Positions 1 to 6,748 of a stretch of 64,000 bases of DNA are shown here, one piece after another; position 1 is the stretch's first letter, and each line of letters starts with the position of its first letter. This DNA is from Eubacterium sp. (GTDB lineage: Bacteria; Bacillota; Clostridia; Lachnospirales; Lachnospiraceae). The DNA lies in the NCBI GenBank assembly GCA_017475235.1, contig JAFVGA010000006.1:271091-335090 (forward strand). Reading direction: 5' to 3'. The position numbers and the translations under genes are program-made. The notes below the pieces were generated by a model that did not search any database, was not told the DNA's origin, and saw nothing but the letters and a program-made list of their open reading frames with translations.

Positions 1-576
1 AATCAAGGTTACCTAAATGTTTTACGATATTGCAAAGAAATCAAAGCTTTTGATTGTCTTTGCACACCTGGAGCAGACTCCGGCATGATTAATTATTATT
101 ATCTTTCATGTTTTGATTTGAATGGAAATAATATATTTGAAAACGACTTGGGTGTAAAAGTATATGCATATATCGGTGACGGATATTACTTCTATGAGCA
201 AAATGGCAAAAAGGGTATTGCTCTACTACCAGGTTTTAAAGAAAAAACAGTTGTTAAAACACTAAAAAAACCATCAAGTACTAAAATCAAAAAAATATGG
301 AAAAAGAAAAAGTCATCTAAAAAACTTAAAGTATGCATTGGTAAGGTAAAAGAGGTTAGTTATTATCAAATAAAAGTATATTCTTCTAAAAAGAATGCCA
401 AGAAAAACAAAAAAACTTTAGTTTCTAAAAAAACAAAGAAAACTACCGTTACACTTAAATCTAAAAAATTAGCAAACAAAAAACCATTATACGTTAGGGT
501 TCGTGCAATCAACCAAATAAGTTATTCATACAAATGTAGCAAATGGTCAACTATTAAAAAAGTTAAAATCAAATAA
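1..576 (+). CDS. 3' part of a secreted/surface protein with Lys-rich Fn3-like C-terminus (5' end outside window)
   Basis: The reading frame is open from the first base, so the ATG at 85 is probably internal and the gene starts left of the window. The first part (Tyr/Gly-rich, around a 'NGKKGIALLPG' stretch) loosely resembles a WG-type beta repeat; I do not recognise it firmly. The last ~95 residues are very rich in Lys and alternate strands like a fibronectin-III fold, ending in 'YVRVRAIN...WSTIKKVKIK'. The same kind of ending closes six proteins at the right of the window. Inference: an exported protein whose basic C-terminus holds it to the cell wall. A bidirectional terminator follows directly. 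Catalytic function, if any, lies upstream and cannot be seen. Confidence 0.75.
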   Translation, partial: NQGYLNVLRYCKEIKAFDCLCTPGADSGMINYYYLSCFDLNGNNIFENDLGVKVYAYIGDGYYFYEQNGKKGIALLPGFKEKTVVKTLKKPSSTKIKKIWKKKKSSKKLKVCIGKVKEVSYYQIKVYSSKKNAKKNKKTLVSKKTKKTTVTLKSKKLANKKPLYVRVRAINQISYSYKCSKWSTIKKVKIK

Positions 577-582
577 GAAAAT

Positions 583-613
583 AAAAAACGGTGGTTAATA
601 ACCACCGTTTTTT
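583..613. terminator. Bidirectional rho-independent terminator between convergent genes
   Basis: Arms CGGTGGTT (589-596) and AACCACCG (600-607) enclose a 3-base loop and are flanked by six A's on the left and T's on the right, so the hairpin has a U-tract on both strands. It serves the plus-strand gene ending at 576 and the minus-strand gene ending at 613. Confidence 0.93.
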
Positions 614-1092
614 TAATCTACTTTTACAAAGTTGTAATACTTGCCTTTTGTAGTACCAAAAAACCCAGTAATATCACAACTAATTCCATGCTTACCTGTA
701 GAACGCACCACATAAGTCGTTATACCAGTATTTACTTTAATTGTGAATTCTGCATCAGGTTTTTTATCAATATCAGTCTTTCCATTATTTTTCTTTTCTA
801 CTACCAAACCACTTGTTGTTTTAAATGATGTGGAATGATGCGCTTTTATAGAACCATTATGAAATTCTTCATATGCTTCCTCTGGGCTACTAATTGAACT
901 GTCGCTCAAAGTAGCTGCTTGACCTTCTTCATAAAAACAAACATACGAACATTCTCCATCAGCATCTTTAAGCGTTGACTGATATACTCCATCGCATCTA
1001 AGTTTTGTTCCTTCAATATACTCTTCACCACATCCAGATAGTATTAATGTGGACATTATTACGAGTATCATTAATATGCTAATCTTTTTCAT
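613..1092 (-). CDS. Small putative lipoprotein, function unknown (159 aa)
   Basis: The protein begins MKKISILMILVIMSTLILSG and then CGEE: a signal peptide with a lipobox (LSGC), so it should be lipid-anchored on the outer face of the membrane. The start at 1092 is chosen because AAGGAG stands just upstream. A longer frame to 1152 is open but runs through the GC-rich repeat element and has no ribosome site. The mature part (~140 aa) has no domain I recognise; it contains several Cys besides the lipobox Cys and is predicted mostly beta. It stands alone between a terminator and the structured element at 1116-1220. Confidence 0.8.
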   Translation of the reverse strand: MKKISILMILVIMSTLILSGCGEEYIEGTKLRCDGVYQSTLKDADGECSYVCFYEEGQAATLSDSSISSPEEAYEEFHNGSIKAHHSTSFKTTSGLVVEKKNNGKTDIDKKPDAEFTIKVNTGITTYVVRSTGKHGISCDITGFFGTTKGKYYNFVKVD

Positions 1093-1115
1093 AAAATAAC
1101 TCCTTAAATAAAAAA

Positions 1116-1220
1116 AGTGCAGGAGATGGGGCGCGGTGCCCCAGTGGGGCACTCTGCGAAGCAGAAGCGCCGACCGAGCCGGAGGCGAGACCTTGAACCG
1201 GGTTCAAGGATCGCTCCGGC
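1116..1220 (-). repeat. GC-rich structured element flanked by a copy of the tRNA-Leu 3' end
   Basis: A GC-rich island in AT-rich surroundings. Its left end (1116-1130) repeats 15 bases of the tRNA-Leu 3' end exactly (1268-1282, motif AGTGCAGGAGATGGG). It then folds as an outer stem GGCGC/GCGCC (1130-1134 with 1167-1171) holding two hairpins: GTGCCCCA/TGGGGCAC (1136-1152) and TCTGC-GAA-GCAGA (1153-1165). A long imperfect inverted repeat follows (1178-1220, arms starting GCCGGAG and ending CTCCGGC, centre CCTTGAACC/GGTTCAAGG). No reading frame with a ribosome site lies in it. It may be a mobile repeat that used the tRNA end, or a structured RNA read through from the tRNA gene. Confidence 0.55.
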
Positions 1221-1224
1221 TTGT

Positions 1225-1262
1225 AAAAAGAAAGTGAGTACCAAAGGTACTCGTTTTCTTTT
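1225..1262 (-). terminator. Terminator downstream of tRNA-Leu
   Basis: GAGTACC (1236-1242) pairs with GGTACTC (1246-1252) around an AAA loop, with A/G-rich and T/C-rich flanks that extend the stem and give a U-rich run. It lies just downstream of the tRNA gene on the minus strand. Confidence 0.8.
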
Positions 1263-1269
1263 TAACTAG

Positions 1270-1354
1270 TGCAGGAGATGGGACTTGAACCCACACGAGC
1301 ATAGCGCTCACAAGATCCTTAATCTTGCTCGTCTGCCAATTCCCACACTCCTGC
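1270..1354 (-). tRNA. tRNA-Leu (anticodon AAG)
   Basis: The acceptor stem is GCAGGAG at the 5' end (1354-1348), pairing with CTCCTGC and discriminator A at 1270. The anticodon stem CAAGA/TCTTG encloses TTAAGGA, giving anticodon AAG (plus-strand 1318-1320), which reads CUN Leu codons, probably as inosine. A long variable arm (GAGCG...CGCTC type) and a GGTTCAAGTCC T-arm confirm a class II Leu tRNA. CCA is not encoded. Confidence 0.93.
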
Positions 1355-1373
1355 TTGCTTAAACGCATGAAAA

Positions 1374-1402
1374 ATATTATCACAATAAAAAAGAAAAGTC
1401 AA
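1374..1402 (-). promoter_or_regulatory. Promoter for tRNA-Leu
   Basis: TTGACT (-35, 1397-1402), 17-base spacer, TAATAT (-10, 1374-1379), about 20 bases ahead of the tRNA 5' end. The -35 sits inside the stem of the terminator that closes the upstream ABC operon, so the two signals overlap. Confidence 0.8.
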
Positions 1403-1426
1403 AGCGCTTAAACTTTGACTTTTCTT
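1391..1426 (-). terminator. Terminator of the Gld-type ABC operon
   Basis: A 14-bp stem of AAGAAAAGTCAAAG (1391-1404) with CTTTGACTTTTCTT (1413-1426), just after the stop codon of the DUF4340 gene at 1434. Confidence 0.85.
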
Positions 1427-1433
1427 GTTATTT

Positions 1434-2015
1434 TTATTGTTGAGCAGCTGCTGTTGTGCTCTCTTGTTCTAGTTCGTTCAATGTCTTGTGAAACTCGGAA
1501 CAAACTCCTCCATCCACTAGATAAACATTGTTATCACCTTTGAACATTACGTAGTATGCTGATTGATTATATGGATTTGATGCACCAACAAAAATATCTT
1601 CTTCCTTATTTCCAAGGTTAACAAATATCTCTTGTGTTTCTGGTTTTACGCCACTCTTAATCTTTGTGAATCCATACTGAGCAATGTCTTTTGGATTCTT
1701 AATGATTGTGTCTGCTTTGATATCTTTCAAAGATGCAATCATTGTTCCAACATCTGTCTGTTTAAGTTTCATCTTTGGGTCATCGACATTTGTCCATACA
1801 TCGCCAGTCTTACCAATCATATATGTCTTACCATTATATGTATAAGCCACACCAGTAACTTTACTAGTATCAATCTTTTTAACAGTTGTGGTCTTTGCCG
1901 CTTCCTCTTTTTTCTCTTTATCTGCAAAGTATTGTTTGCCGACAAAGTAACCAGCGACGCAAAGTCCAAGAACTACCACTAGAACTATTAATGTAATAAC
2001 TTGACTCTTCTTCAT
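1434..2015 (-). CDS. DUF4340-type membrane-anchored protein of a Gld-like ABC system (193 aa)
   Basis: The start at 2015 gives MKKSQVITLIVLVVVLGL..., a single N-terminal membrane anchor followed by a ~165-residue outside domain. A longer frame to 2099 runs into the upstream gene and lacks a ribosome site. AAGGAG precedes 2015, and the start overlaps the upstream stop as TAATG, so translation is coupled. The outer part, with 'TYNGKTYMIGKTGDVWTN' and 'YYVMFKGDNNVYLVD' stretches, fits the DUF4340 family that usually accompanies GldG-like proteins. It is likely an accessory subunit of the exporter encoded upstream; the substrate is unknown. DUF4340 assignment is by context and motif, moderately sure. 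Confidence 0.8.
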   Translation of the reverse strand: MKKSQVITLIVLVVVLGLCVAGYFVGKQYFADKEKKEEAAKTTTVKKIDTSKVTGVAYTYNGKTYMIGKTGDVWTNVDDPKMKLKQTDVGTMIASLKDIKADTIIKNPKDIAQYGFTKIKSGVKPETQEIFVNLGNKEEDIFVGASNPYNQSAYYVMFKGDNNVYLVDGGVCSEFHKTLNELEQESTTAAAQQ

Positions 2016-4252
2016 TATTTCTTTCTCCTTATAGCCCATCTGATAATACCAAATGCAAGGAAGCCAACTGGAAGTACAATCACGAAGATGATTAAGCAAA
2101 TTCTCATCGCCTTAACTGAAACTGTTAATGGAGAAACTTGTAAACTCTTCTTAGCTACTGTTACTGTTTCAACGTCTGTATCAATGTACTCATCTAATGC
2201 ATTACTTAATACTTCTGTATTTGCATTTGAAGCGATTGAATCAATACTGTCTGATAATGAGTATACTGATGAATAAACTAGCATCTCAGCTTGCTTGCTA
2301 TCAGCCTTATCAGTGCCTACAGATGAAGCCTCTGTAGCTGCTACATTTTTCTCAACAGAAAGAACAAGATCAAATGGTCCTGCTACATCTCCCTTTTCCT
2401 TAGTACTCTTCTTAGCATGGTTAGGGTCTGTCTTCAGAACTGATTTACTAGATGATTTTGCAAGTTCTGTTATTGTGATTTCTTCGTTGTTCTTGTCTTT
2501 CTTTGTCAAACCAATACTGTATGGTGAAAGCATTTCTCCTGAAAGGTCCGTGGCAAAGCCTTCTGTTCCCTTTGCAATTGCGAACAATGGTCCACCTGAG
2601 CCATCCATCTGCATTGGCATATAACAATTCTCATCATTCTCAGCAATAATTCCACTTTGAACTTTAATGTTGTATGCCTCTAGAATTGAATAGAAGTTTG
2701 GCTTCTTAACTTGGAAAGAATTAGCTGCTTCTAATCCAATCACAACTTTTCCGCCTTCTTCCAAATACTTTTTAACCATATTGGCCTCAGTCTTTGTGTA
2801 ATCTTTCTGAGGTCCCAAAATCAAGAGAACTGCACACTTATCTGTGTTTAATTCTTCTTGAGCTTTCTTTGTGTTTAGGTTGATAGTTTTGATTTCACCA
2901 TTGTGCTTTTTGATGACATCTGTCATGTTTTCAATTGTACCAAGTGATTTTTCATCAGCTGTCTCTTTGTGTCCTTCTACTTGGTAAACAGTGTATAGCT
3001 CATCAGACTGAACATATGTAATTGCTCCATCAAGCTGTCCCTCAGCATCGAAAGCTGTAGGTTGAGACTGTTGTCCATACATAGCTGCCGTCTGATCCAT
3101 CTCAAACATATCATTATAGTCAATAACTTTTGACTTTTTATTGTTCTTGTTAACAACAATCAAACTTCCCTCTGTTGGGCTTTGATCTGTATATTCTTTA
3201 TAGAAATTAGGATTTTGTTTAGTATCCTTGTACTCAACTTTGATATGACTTGAATTTGTTTCAAATCTATCAAGTGTTTTCAAGATGTAGTCTTTATAAA
3301 CATCTTTCTTCATCGCGCCCTTCGAAGACATAACATAAACATCTATGTCTTTGTCGAGCTTTTTAAGCATCTTAACAGTTTTATCTGAGATTGAGTAAAC
3401 CTTTTCAGATGTTGTATCAACTGTAGCTGCTGGTACATTTTTTGTAACTACAGTAGCAAGCAAGTTAACAAATACAACTAAAACTAATACTACTGCGATT
3501 GTAACTGTACTAAATACACTTGTTCCGATAGTAGCCTTTGACGCAGACCATCTACGCTTCTGAACTGACTGACATGTTAGGAACAAGAATAAAACGATAA
3601 TCGATACATAATAAACAATGTTAGCCAATGTAATCTGTCCTGCCATGATGTCGTTTAGAGGTCCCATTGTGTAGAACGCGTTCAATATATCTGTAAGTAG
3701 ATTTCCGTCTTGAGAAATCATTCCTGTGATTGTTCCCATAAAGAATCCAAGGAACATAATTACAATACCTATAATTGCTGCAATGATTTGCATTTCTGTG
3801 ATTGATGAAATAAATACACCAATTGCAATCAATGCTGCACCGTATAGGAAGAATCCTAGTATTGTCACATATGCAAGTTTAAATGAAACTGTACCAAACA
3901 TTGAAAGAATCAATGGGTAAGAACATATGATTAATACTGGAATCGCAAATATTGTTAGTAATGCTAGGTATTTGCCCATCACTACTTTGAACAATGAAAC
4001 AGGTGAAGTCAAAATCAACTGATCTGTCTTTTGACGTCTCTCATCAGCCATAACTTTCATTGTTAGCACTGGAACTAAAAGTGCAAGTCCCATTGCGCCG
4101 TAGAAAATTGGTGGCTCCATGTTTGGATATCCTTGCATTAAGTTATATAGTACAAAGAATATTCCGGAAATGAGTAATGTTGCTGCAATAAAGATGCAAC
4201 CAATTACTGATGAAAAATATGATTTTAATTCTCTCTTATAAATCGCTTTCAT
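2015..4252 (-). CDS. ABC transporter permease fused to GldG-like auxiliary domain (745 aa)
   Basis: Residues 1-240 carry about six membrane helices of an ABC-2 permease (GldF-like). Another helix near 245-275 leads into a large outside region (about 275-700) of the GldG/ABC-auxiliary type, and a last helix lies near 715-738 before the basic end RRKK. GldF and GldG are often separate proteins; here they are one chain. ATG at 4252 is preferred over GTG at 4258 because AGGAGG (4262-4267) stands nine bases from the ATG but only three from the GTG. It overlaps the ATPase gene by 17 bases. In Bacteroidetes such proteins serve gliding; in Firmicutes the role is unproven, probably export or envelope work. 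Confidence 0.88.
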   Translation of the reverse strand: MKAIYKRELKSYFSSVIGCIFIAATLLISGIFFVLYNLMQGYPNMEPPIFYGAMGLALLVPVLTMKVMADERRQKTDQLILTSPVSLFKVVMGKYLALLTIFAIPVLIICSYPLILSMFGTVSFKLAYVTILGFFLYGAALIAIGVFISSITEMQIIAAIIGIVIMFLGFFMGTITGMISQDGNLLTDILNAFYTMGPLNDIMAGQITLANIVYYVSIIVLFLFLTCQSVQKRRWSASKATIGTSVFSTVTIAVVLVLVVFVNLLATVVTKNVPAATVDTTSEKVYSISDKTVKMLKKLDKDIDVYVMSSKGAMKKDVYKDYILKTLDRFETNSSHIKVEYKDTKQNPNFYKEYTDQSPTEGSLIVVNKNNKKSKVIDYNDMFEMDQTAAMYGQQSQPTAFDAEGQLDGAITYVQSDELYTVYQVEGHKETADEKSLGTIENMTDVIKKHNGEIKTINLNTKKAQEELNTDKCAVLLILGPQKDYTKTEANMVKKYLEEGGKVVIGLEAANSFQVKKPNFYSILEAYNIKVQSGIIAENDENCYMPMQMDGSGGPLFAIAKGTEGFATDLSGEMLSPYSIGLTKKDKNNEEITITELAKSSSKSVLKTDPNHAKKSTKEKGDVAGPFDLVLSVEKNVAATEASSVGTDKADSKQAEMLVYSSVYSLSDSIDSIASNANTEVLSNALDEYIDTDVETVTVAKKSLQVSPLTVSVKAMRICLIIFVIVLPVGFLAFGIIRWAIRRKK

Positions 4253-5303
4253 CTTCACTCACCTCCTCGTCAAAGTCATCTGTCTCTTCTACTGTCTCTT
4301 CAACTTCTGTCACTACGACAGCATCTATATCATCTTTGTCTTTTTTCTTTGTTTTTTTCTCAGGGGCTTTGTAGTCCTCTGTAATCTCAAGGAATACATC
4401 CTCTAGTGAACTTTGCTGATAATTCATACCAACAATTGGAAGTCCCTTTGAAGCACAAATAGCAAATAGACCTGAACGGATATCTGTATCTTCTTCAGTT
4501 CTAACTGTAAGGACCACTCCTTCGGCGGTCTCTTTCACGCTGAAGTCTTTTACAGAAACCATATCATCAACTAGTGTCTCTACCACTGCCTTGTCGCCCT
4601 GGATAGTAACTTCTAGGATGTTTTCTTTTGCTATGTCTTTTGAAAGTTCTGACTCAGTTCCTTCAGCCACAAGTTTACCCTGTGAAATCACATAAATGTA
4701 ATCACACACTTCACTAACTTCTGGTAAAAGGTGTGAACTCAAAATTACTGTATGGTCTTCACCTAATGATTTGATTAGGTCTCTAATCTCAACGATCTGT
4801 TTTGGATCAAGTCCAACTGTAGGCTCATCTAAAATGATTATCTCTGGCATACCAATGATAGCCTGAGCAATACCTACTCTTTGCTTATAACCTTTTGAAA
4901 GGTTTCTAATTAGTCTTTCAAATACTTCTTTAATGCCAGTTTTTTCAACTGCAGCATTAATAGCATCCTCTCTGTCCTTTTTAGGGATGCCTTTTAGCTC
5001 AGCTACAAACTTCAAATATTCCTTAACAGTCATCTCGTTGTATAGAGGTGGTTGCTCTGGCAAATATCCAACTGAAGCTTTAGCTTTCTTGCTGTCTTTT
5101 AAGATATCGAAACCATTTACTTTAACAGTTCCGCTTGTAGCGCCAATGTAACCTGTAATTACATTCATAGTAGTTGATTTACCTGCACCGTTTGGTCCAA
5201 GAAAACCATAAACTTTTCCACCCTCAATCTCGAGGTTAAGTCCATCTACTGCTAAATTAGCGCCATACTTTTTAACTAGATTTTCAATTTGTATTACGCT
5301 CAT
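4236..5303 (-). CDS. ABC transporter ATPase, GldA-like (355 aa)
   Basis: Walker A GPNGAGKS (residues 36-43), signature LSKGY (136-140) and Walker B IIILDE (156-161) followed by PTVGLDP mark a DrrA/GldA-type ATPase that powers ABC-2 exporters. After the usual ~305 residues comes an unusual tail: a Lys-rich piece, then about 40 mostly acidic residues (EVEETVEETDDFDEE). The tail encodes the region where the permease start lies. It is the first gene of a three-gene operon with the permease-GldG fusion and the DUF4340 protein. GGAGG stands well placed before the ATG. Confidence 0.95.
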   Translation of the reverse strand: MSVIQIENLVKKYGANLAVDGLNLEIEGGKVYGFLGPNGAGKSTTMNVITGYIGATSGTVKVNGFDILKDSKKAKASVGYLPEQPPLYNEMTVKEYLKFVAELKGIPKKDREDAINAAVEKTGIKEVFERLIRNLSKGYKQRVGIAQAIIGMPEIIILDEPTVGLDPKQIVEIRDLIKSLGEDHTVILSSHLLPEVSEVCDYIYVISQGKLVAEGTESELSKDIAKENILEVTIQGDKAVVETLVDDMVSVKDFSVKETAEGVVLTVRTEEDTDIRSGLFAICASKGLPIVGMNYQQSSLEDVFLEITEDYKAPEKKTKKKDKDDIDAVVVTEVEETVEETDDFDEEVSEDESDL

Positions 5304-5381
5304 TTTCTTTCCTCCGTCTCATTTTTATATTTCACACTATATACTATTTTATTCAAAAATATGTTCATTTTGTGAAATAAA

Positions 5382-5411
5382 AAGGACACAAAAATACATT
5401 TTTGTGTCCTT
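5382..5411 (-). terminator. Terminator of infC-rpmI-rplT operon
   Basis: AAGGACACAAAAA (5382-5394) pairs with TTTTTGTGTCCTT (5399-5411) around a four-base loop, a few bases after the rplT stop. Confidence 0.9.
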
Positions 5412-5416
5412 AAAAA

Positions 5417-5773
5417 TTACTGAATGTTTTCCTTTGCAACTTCTACAAGTTTTGCAAATCCATCAGCATCATTTACAGCCATATCTGCTAGCATCTTTCT
5501 GTTGATATCAATATCAGCCTGCTTTAGTCCATACATGAACTTGCTGTATGATAATCCGTTGATTCTTGATGCAGCATTGATTCTTGCAATCCATAACTGT
5601 CTGAACTGACGTTTTCTTTCTTTTCTTCCTGCATATGATGTAGCCAAAGCTCTCATTACTGACTGCTTAGCAACTCTATACTGTTTACTTCTGGCTCCTC
5701 TATAACCCTTAGCCAGTTTCAATACTCTTTTATGTTTTTTCTTAGCGTTTAATCCGCCTTCAACTCTTGCCAT
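5417..5773 (-). CDS. rplT: 50S ribosomal protein L20
   Basis: A 118-residue basic protein of exact family length. It begins [23 protein letters not shown] and contains [14 protein letters not shown] and the [14 protein letters not shown] core that binds 23S rRNA. In Bacillus L20 also represses its own operon through the infC leader; the leader at 6567-6713 could be the target here. It is last in infC-rpmI-rplT, 23 bases after rpmI, with AGGAGG before the ATG. Confidence 0.98.
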   Translation of the reverse strand: MARVEGGLNAKKKHKRVLKLAKGYRGARSKQYRVAKQSVMRALATSYAGRKERKRQFRQLWIARINAASRINGLSYSKFMYGLKQADIDINRKMLADMAVNDADGFAKLVEVAKENIQ

Positions 5774-5796
5774 TTTGATTTCCTCCTAACCTTAGA

Positions 5797-5994
5797 TTAT
5801 AGATATGGTAATATCTTCTTCATATTTTTCTCGTTTGTCTTATCAGCTGTTGTAGCCTTTCTTAGGTTACGTTTTCTCTTAGCTGACTTCTTAGTCAAAA
5901 TATGTGACTTGTAAGCTTTGTTTCTCTTTAATTTACCAGTGCCTGTCTTTTTAAATCTCTTGGCAGCTGCTCTGTTTGTTTTTACCTTTGGCAT
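5797..5994 (-). CDS. rpmI: 50S ribosomal protein L35
   Basis: A 65-residue, Lys/Arg-rich protein starting [20 protein letters not shown], the family hallmark, and ending NMKKILPYL. It is the middle gene of the translation operon between infC and rplT, preceded by GGAGGAG. Confidence 0.98.
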   Translation of the reverse strand: MPKVKTNRAAAKRFKKTGTGKLKRNKAYKSHILTKKSAKRKRNLRKATTADKTNEKNMKKILPYL

Positions 5995-6021
5995 AATTCT
6001 CTCCTCCTAATATTCCGCGTC

Positions 6022-6528
6022 TTAACGCTTCTTCTCTAAAAACATTGTCATGTTTCTACCTTCAAGTTTTGGTTTCTTAGTGATTTCTGCAACATCTTCT
6101 AACAACTCTGCGAAATCATCAAGAACAGTCGCATTACTACTAATATGAGCCATCTCACGACCTCTAAATCTAAGAGTAACCTTTACTTTGTCACCCTTCT
6201 CTAAAAACTTTCTAGCATTGTTAGCCTTAGTTTTCATATCGTGAATCTCAACGTTTGGTGAAAGTCTAATCTCTTTAGTCTCAACAACGTGTTGTTTCTT
6301 CTTGGCTTCTTTTTCTTTCTTCTGCTGTTCATATTTAAACTTTCCGTAATCCATGATTTTACAAACTGGTGGGTTTGCTTTTGGTGAAATCTTAATCAAA
6401 TCAAGATCTTCATCGTAAGCCATCTGCTGTGCTTCTCTAGCTGACATAACGCCAACTTGCTCACCGTCTGATCCAATCACGCGAACTTCGTCATCTCTGA
6501 TTTGCTCGTTAATCTGTACTTTGTTAAT
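6022..6528 (-). CDS. infC: Translation initiation factor IF-3, probably starting at an ATT codon
   Basis: The body (IGSDGEQVGVM..., LISPKANPPVCKIMDYGKFKYE, the linker and the C-terminal KVTLRFRGREMAH domain) is IF-3, which guards start-codon choice on the 30S subunit. A start at GTG 6480 would remove the family's conserved N-terminal stretch. The frame reads on upstream through NKVQINEQIRDDEVRV, which matches IF-3 N-termini, and no ATG/GTG/TTG is found there. GGAGG (6538-6542) stands nine bases before ATT at 6528-6526 and only three bases before another ATT at 6534. ATT/AUU starts are known for infC in other bacteria and underlie autoregulation. From 6528 the protein has 168 residues, normal for IF-3. 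Confidence 0.93.
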   Translation of the reverse strand: MNKVQINEQIRDDEVRVIGSDGEQVGVMSAREAQQMAYDEDLDLIKISPKANPPVCKIMDYGKFKYEQQKKEKEAKKKQHVVETKEIRLSPNVEIHDMKTKANNARKFLEKGDKVKVTLRFRGREMAHISSNATVLDDFAELLEDVAEITKKPKLEGRNMTMFLEKKR

Positions 6529-6566
6529 TGTAATGCACCTCCAAATTAATTTCCTTTTTTACAAAT

Positions 6567-6707
6567 AAAAAAGTGGATAATCACAGAGATTATCCACATA
6601 AATACAAATTCAAAACACCAATAAAGTGTTTAAAAAGTATGAACCTCGAATCACTCCTCGTGTCTGGGTGAGAGTGGATACTCTGCTTTCTTTTTACAAC
6701 GTGTAGT
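6567..6707 (-). promoter_or_regulatory. infC operon leader with intrinsic terminator (probable L20-type attenuator)
   Basis: About 170 transcribed bases precede infC. They include complementary CACTC/GAGTG and AAACAC/GTGTTT pairs and end in a clear terminator: GTGGATAATC/GATTATCCAC (6573-6582 with 6588-6597) plus a U-run (6567-6572). A terminator placed before the first gene of its own operon implies conditional read-through. L20-controlled attenuation is known for this operon in Bacillus. That L20 is the ligand here is inference, as I cannot fold the alternative structure reliably. Confidence 0.7.
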
Positions 6708-6736
6708 AATATACCATTATTATGGTACTTTGTCAA
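6708..6736 (-). promoter_or_regulatory. Strong promoter of infC-rpmI-rplT
   Basis: Perfect TTGACA (6731-6736), 17-base spacer, TATATT (6708-6713). It lies right after the thrS stop at 6749, so the translation operon has its own start. Confidence 0.92.
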
Positions 6737-6748
6737 ATAAAATTGGGA

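Noticed and set aside
1093-1152. N-terminal extension of the small lipoprotein through the GC-rich element
   Set aside because: It has no ribosome site and would bury the lipoprotein signal; ATG 1092 has AAGGAG.
2001-2624. Plus-strand frames opposite the ABC permease gene
   Set aside because: Shadows of the minus-strand gene with no start signals.
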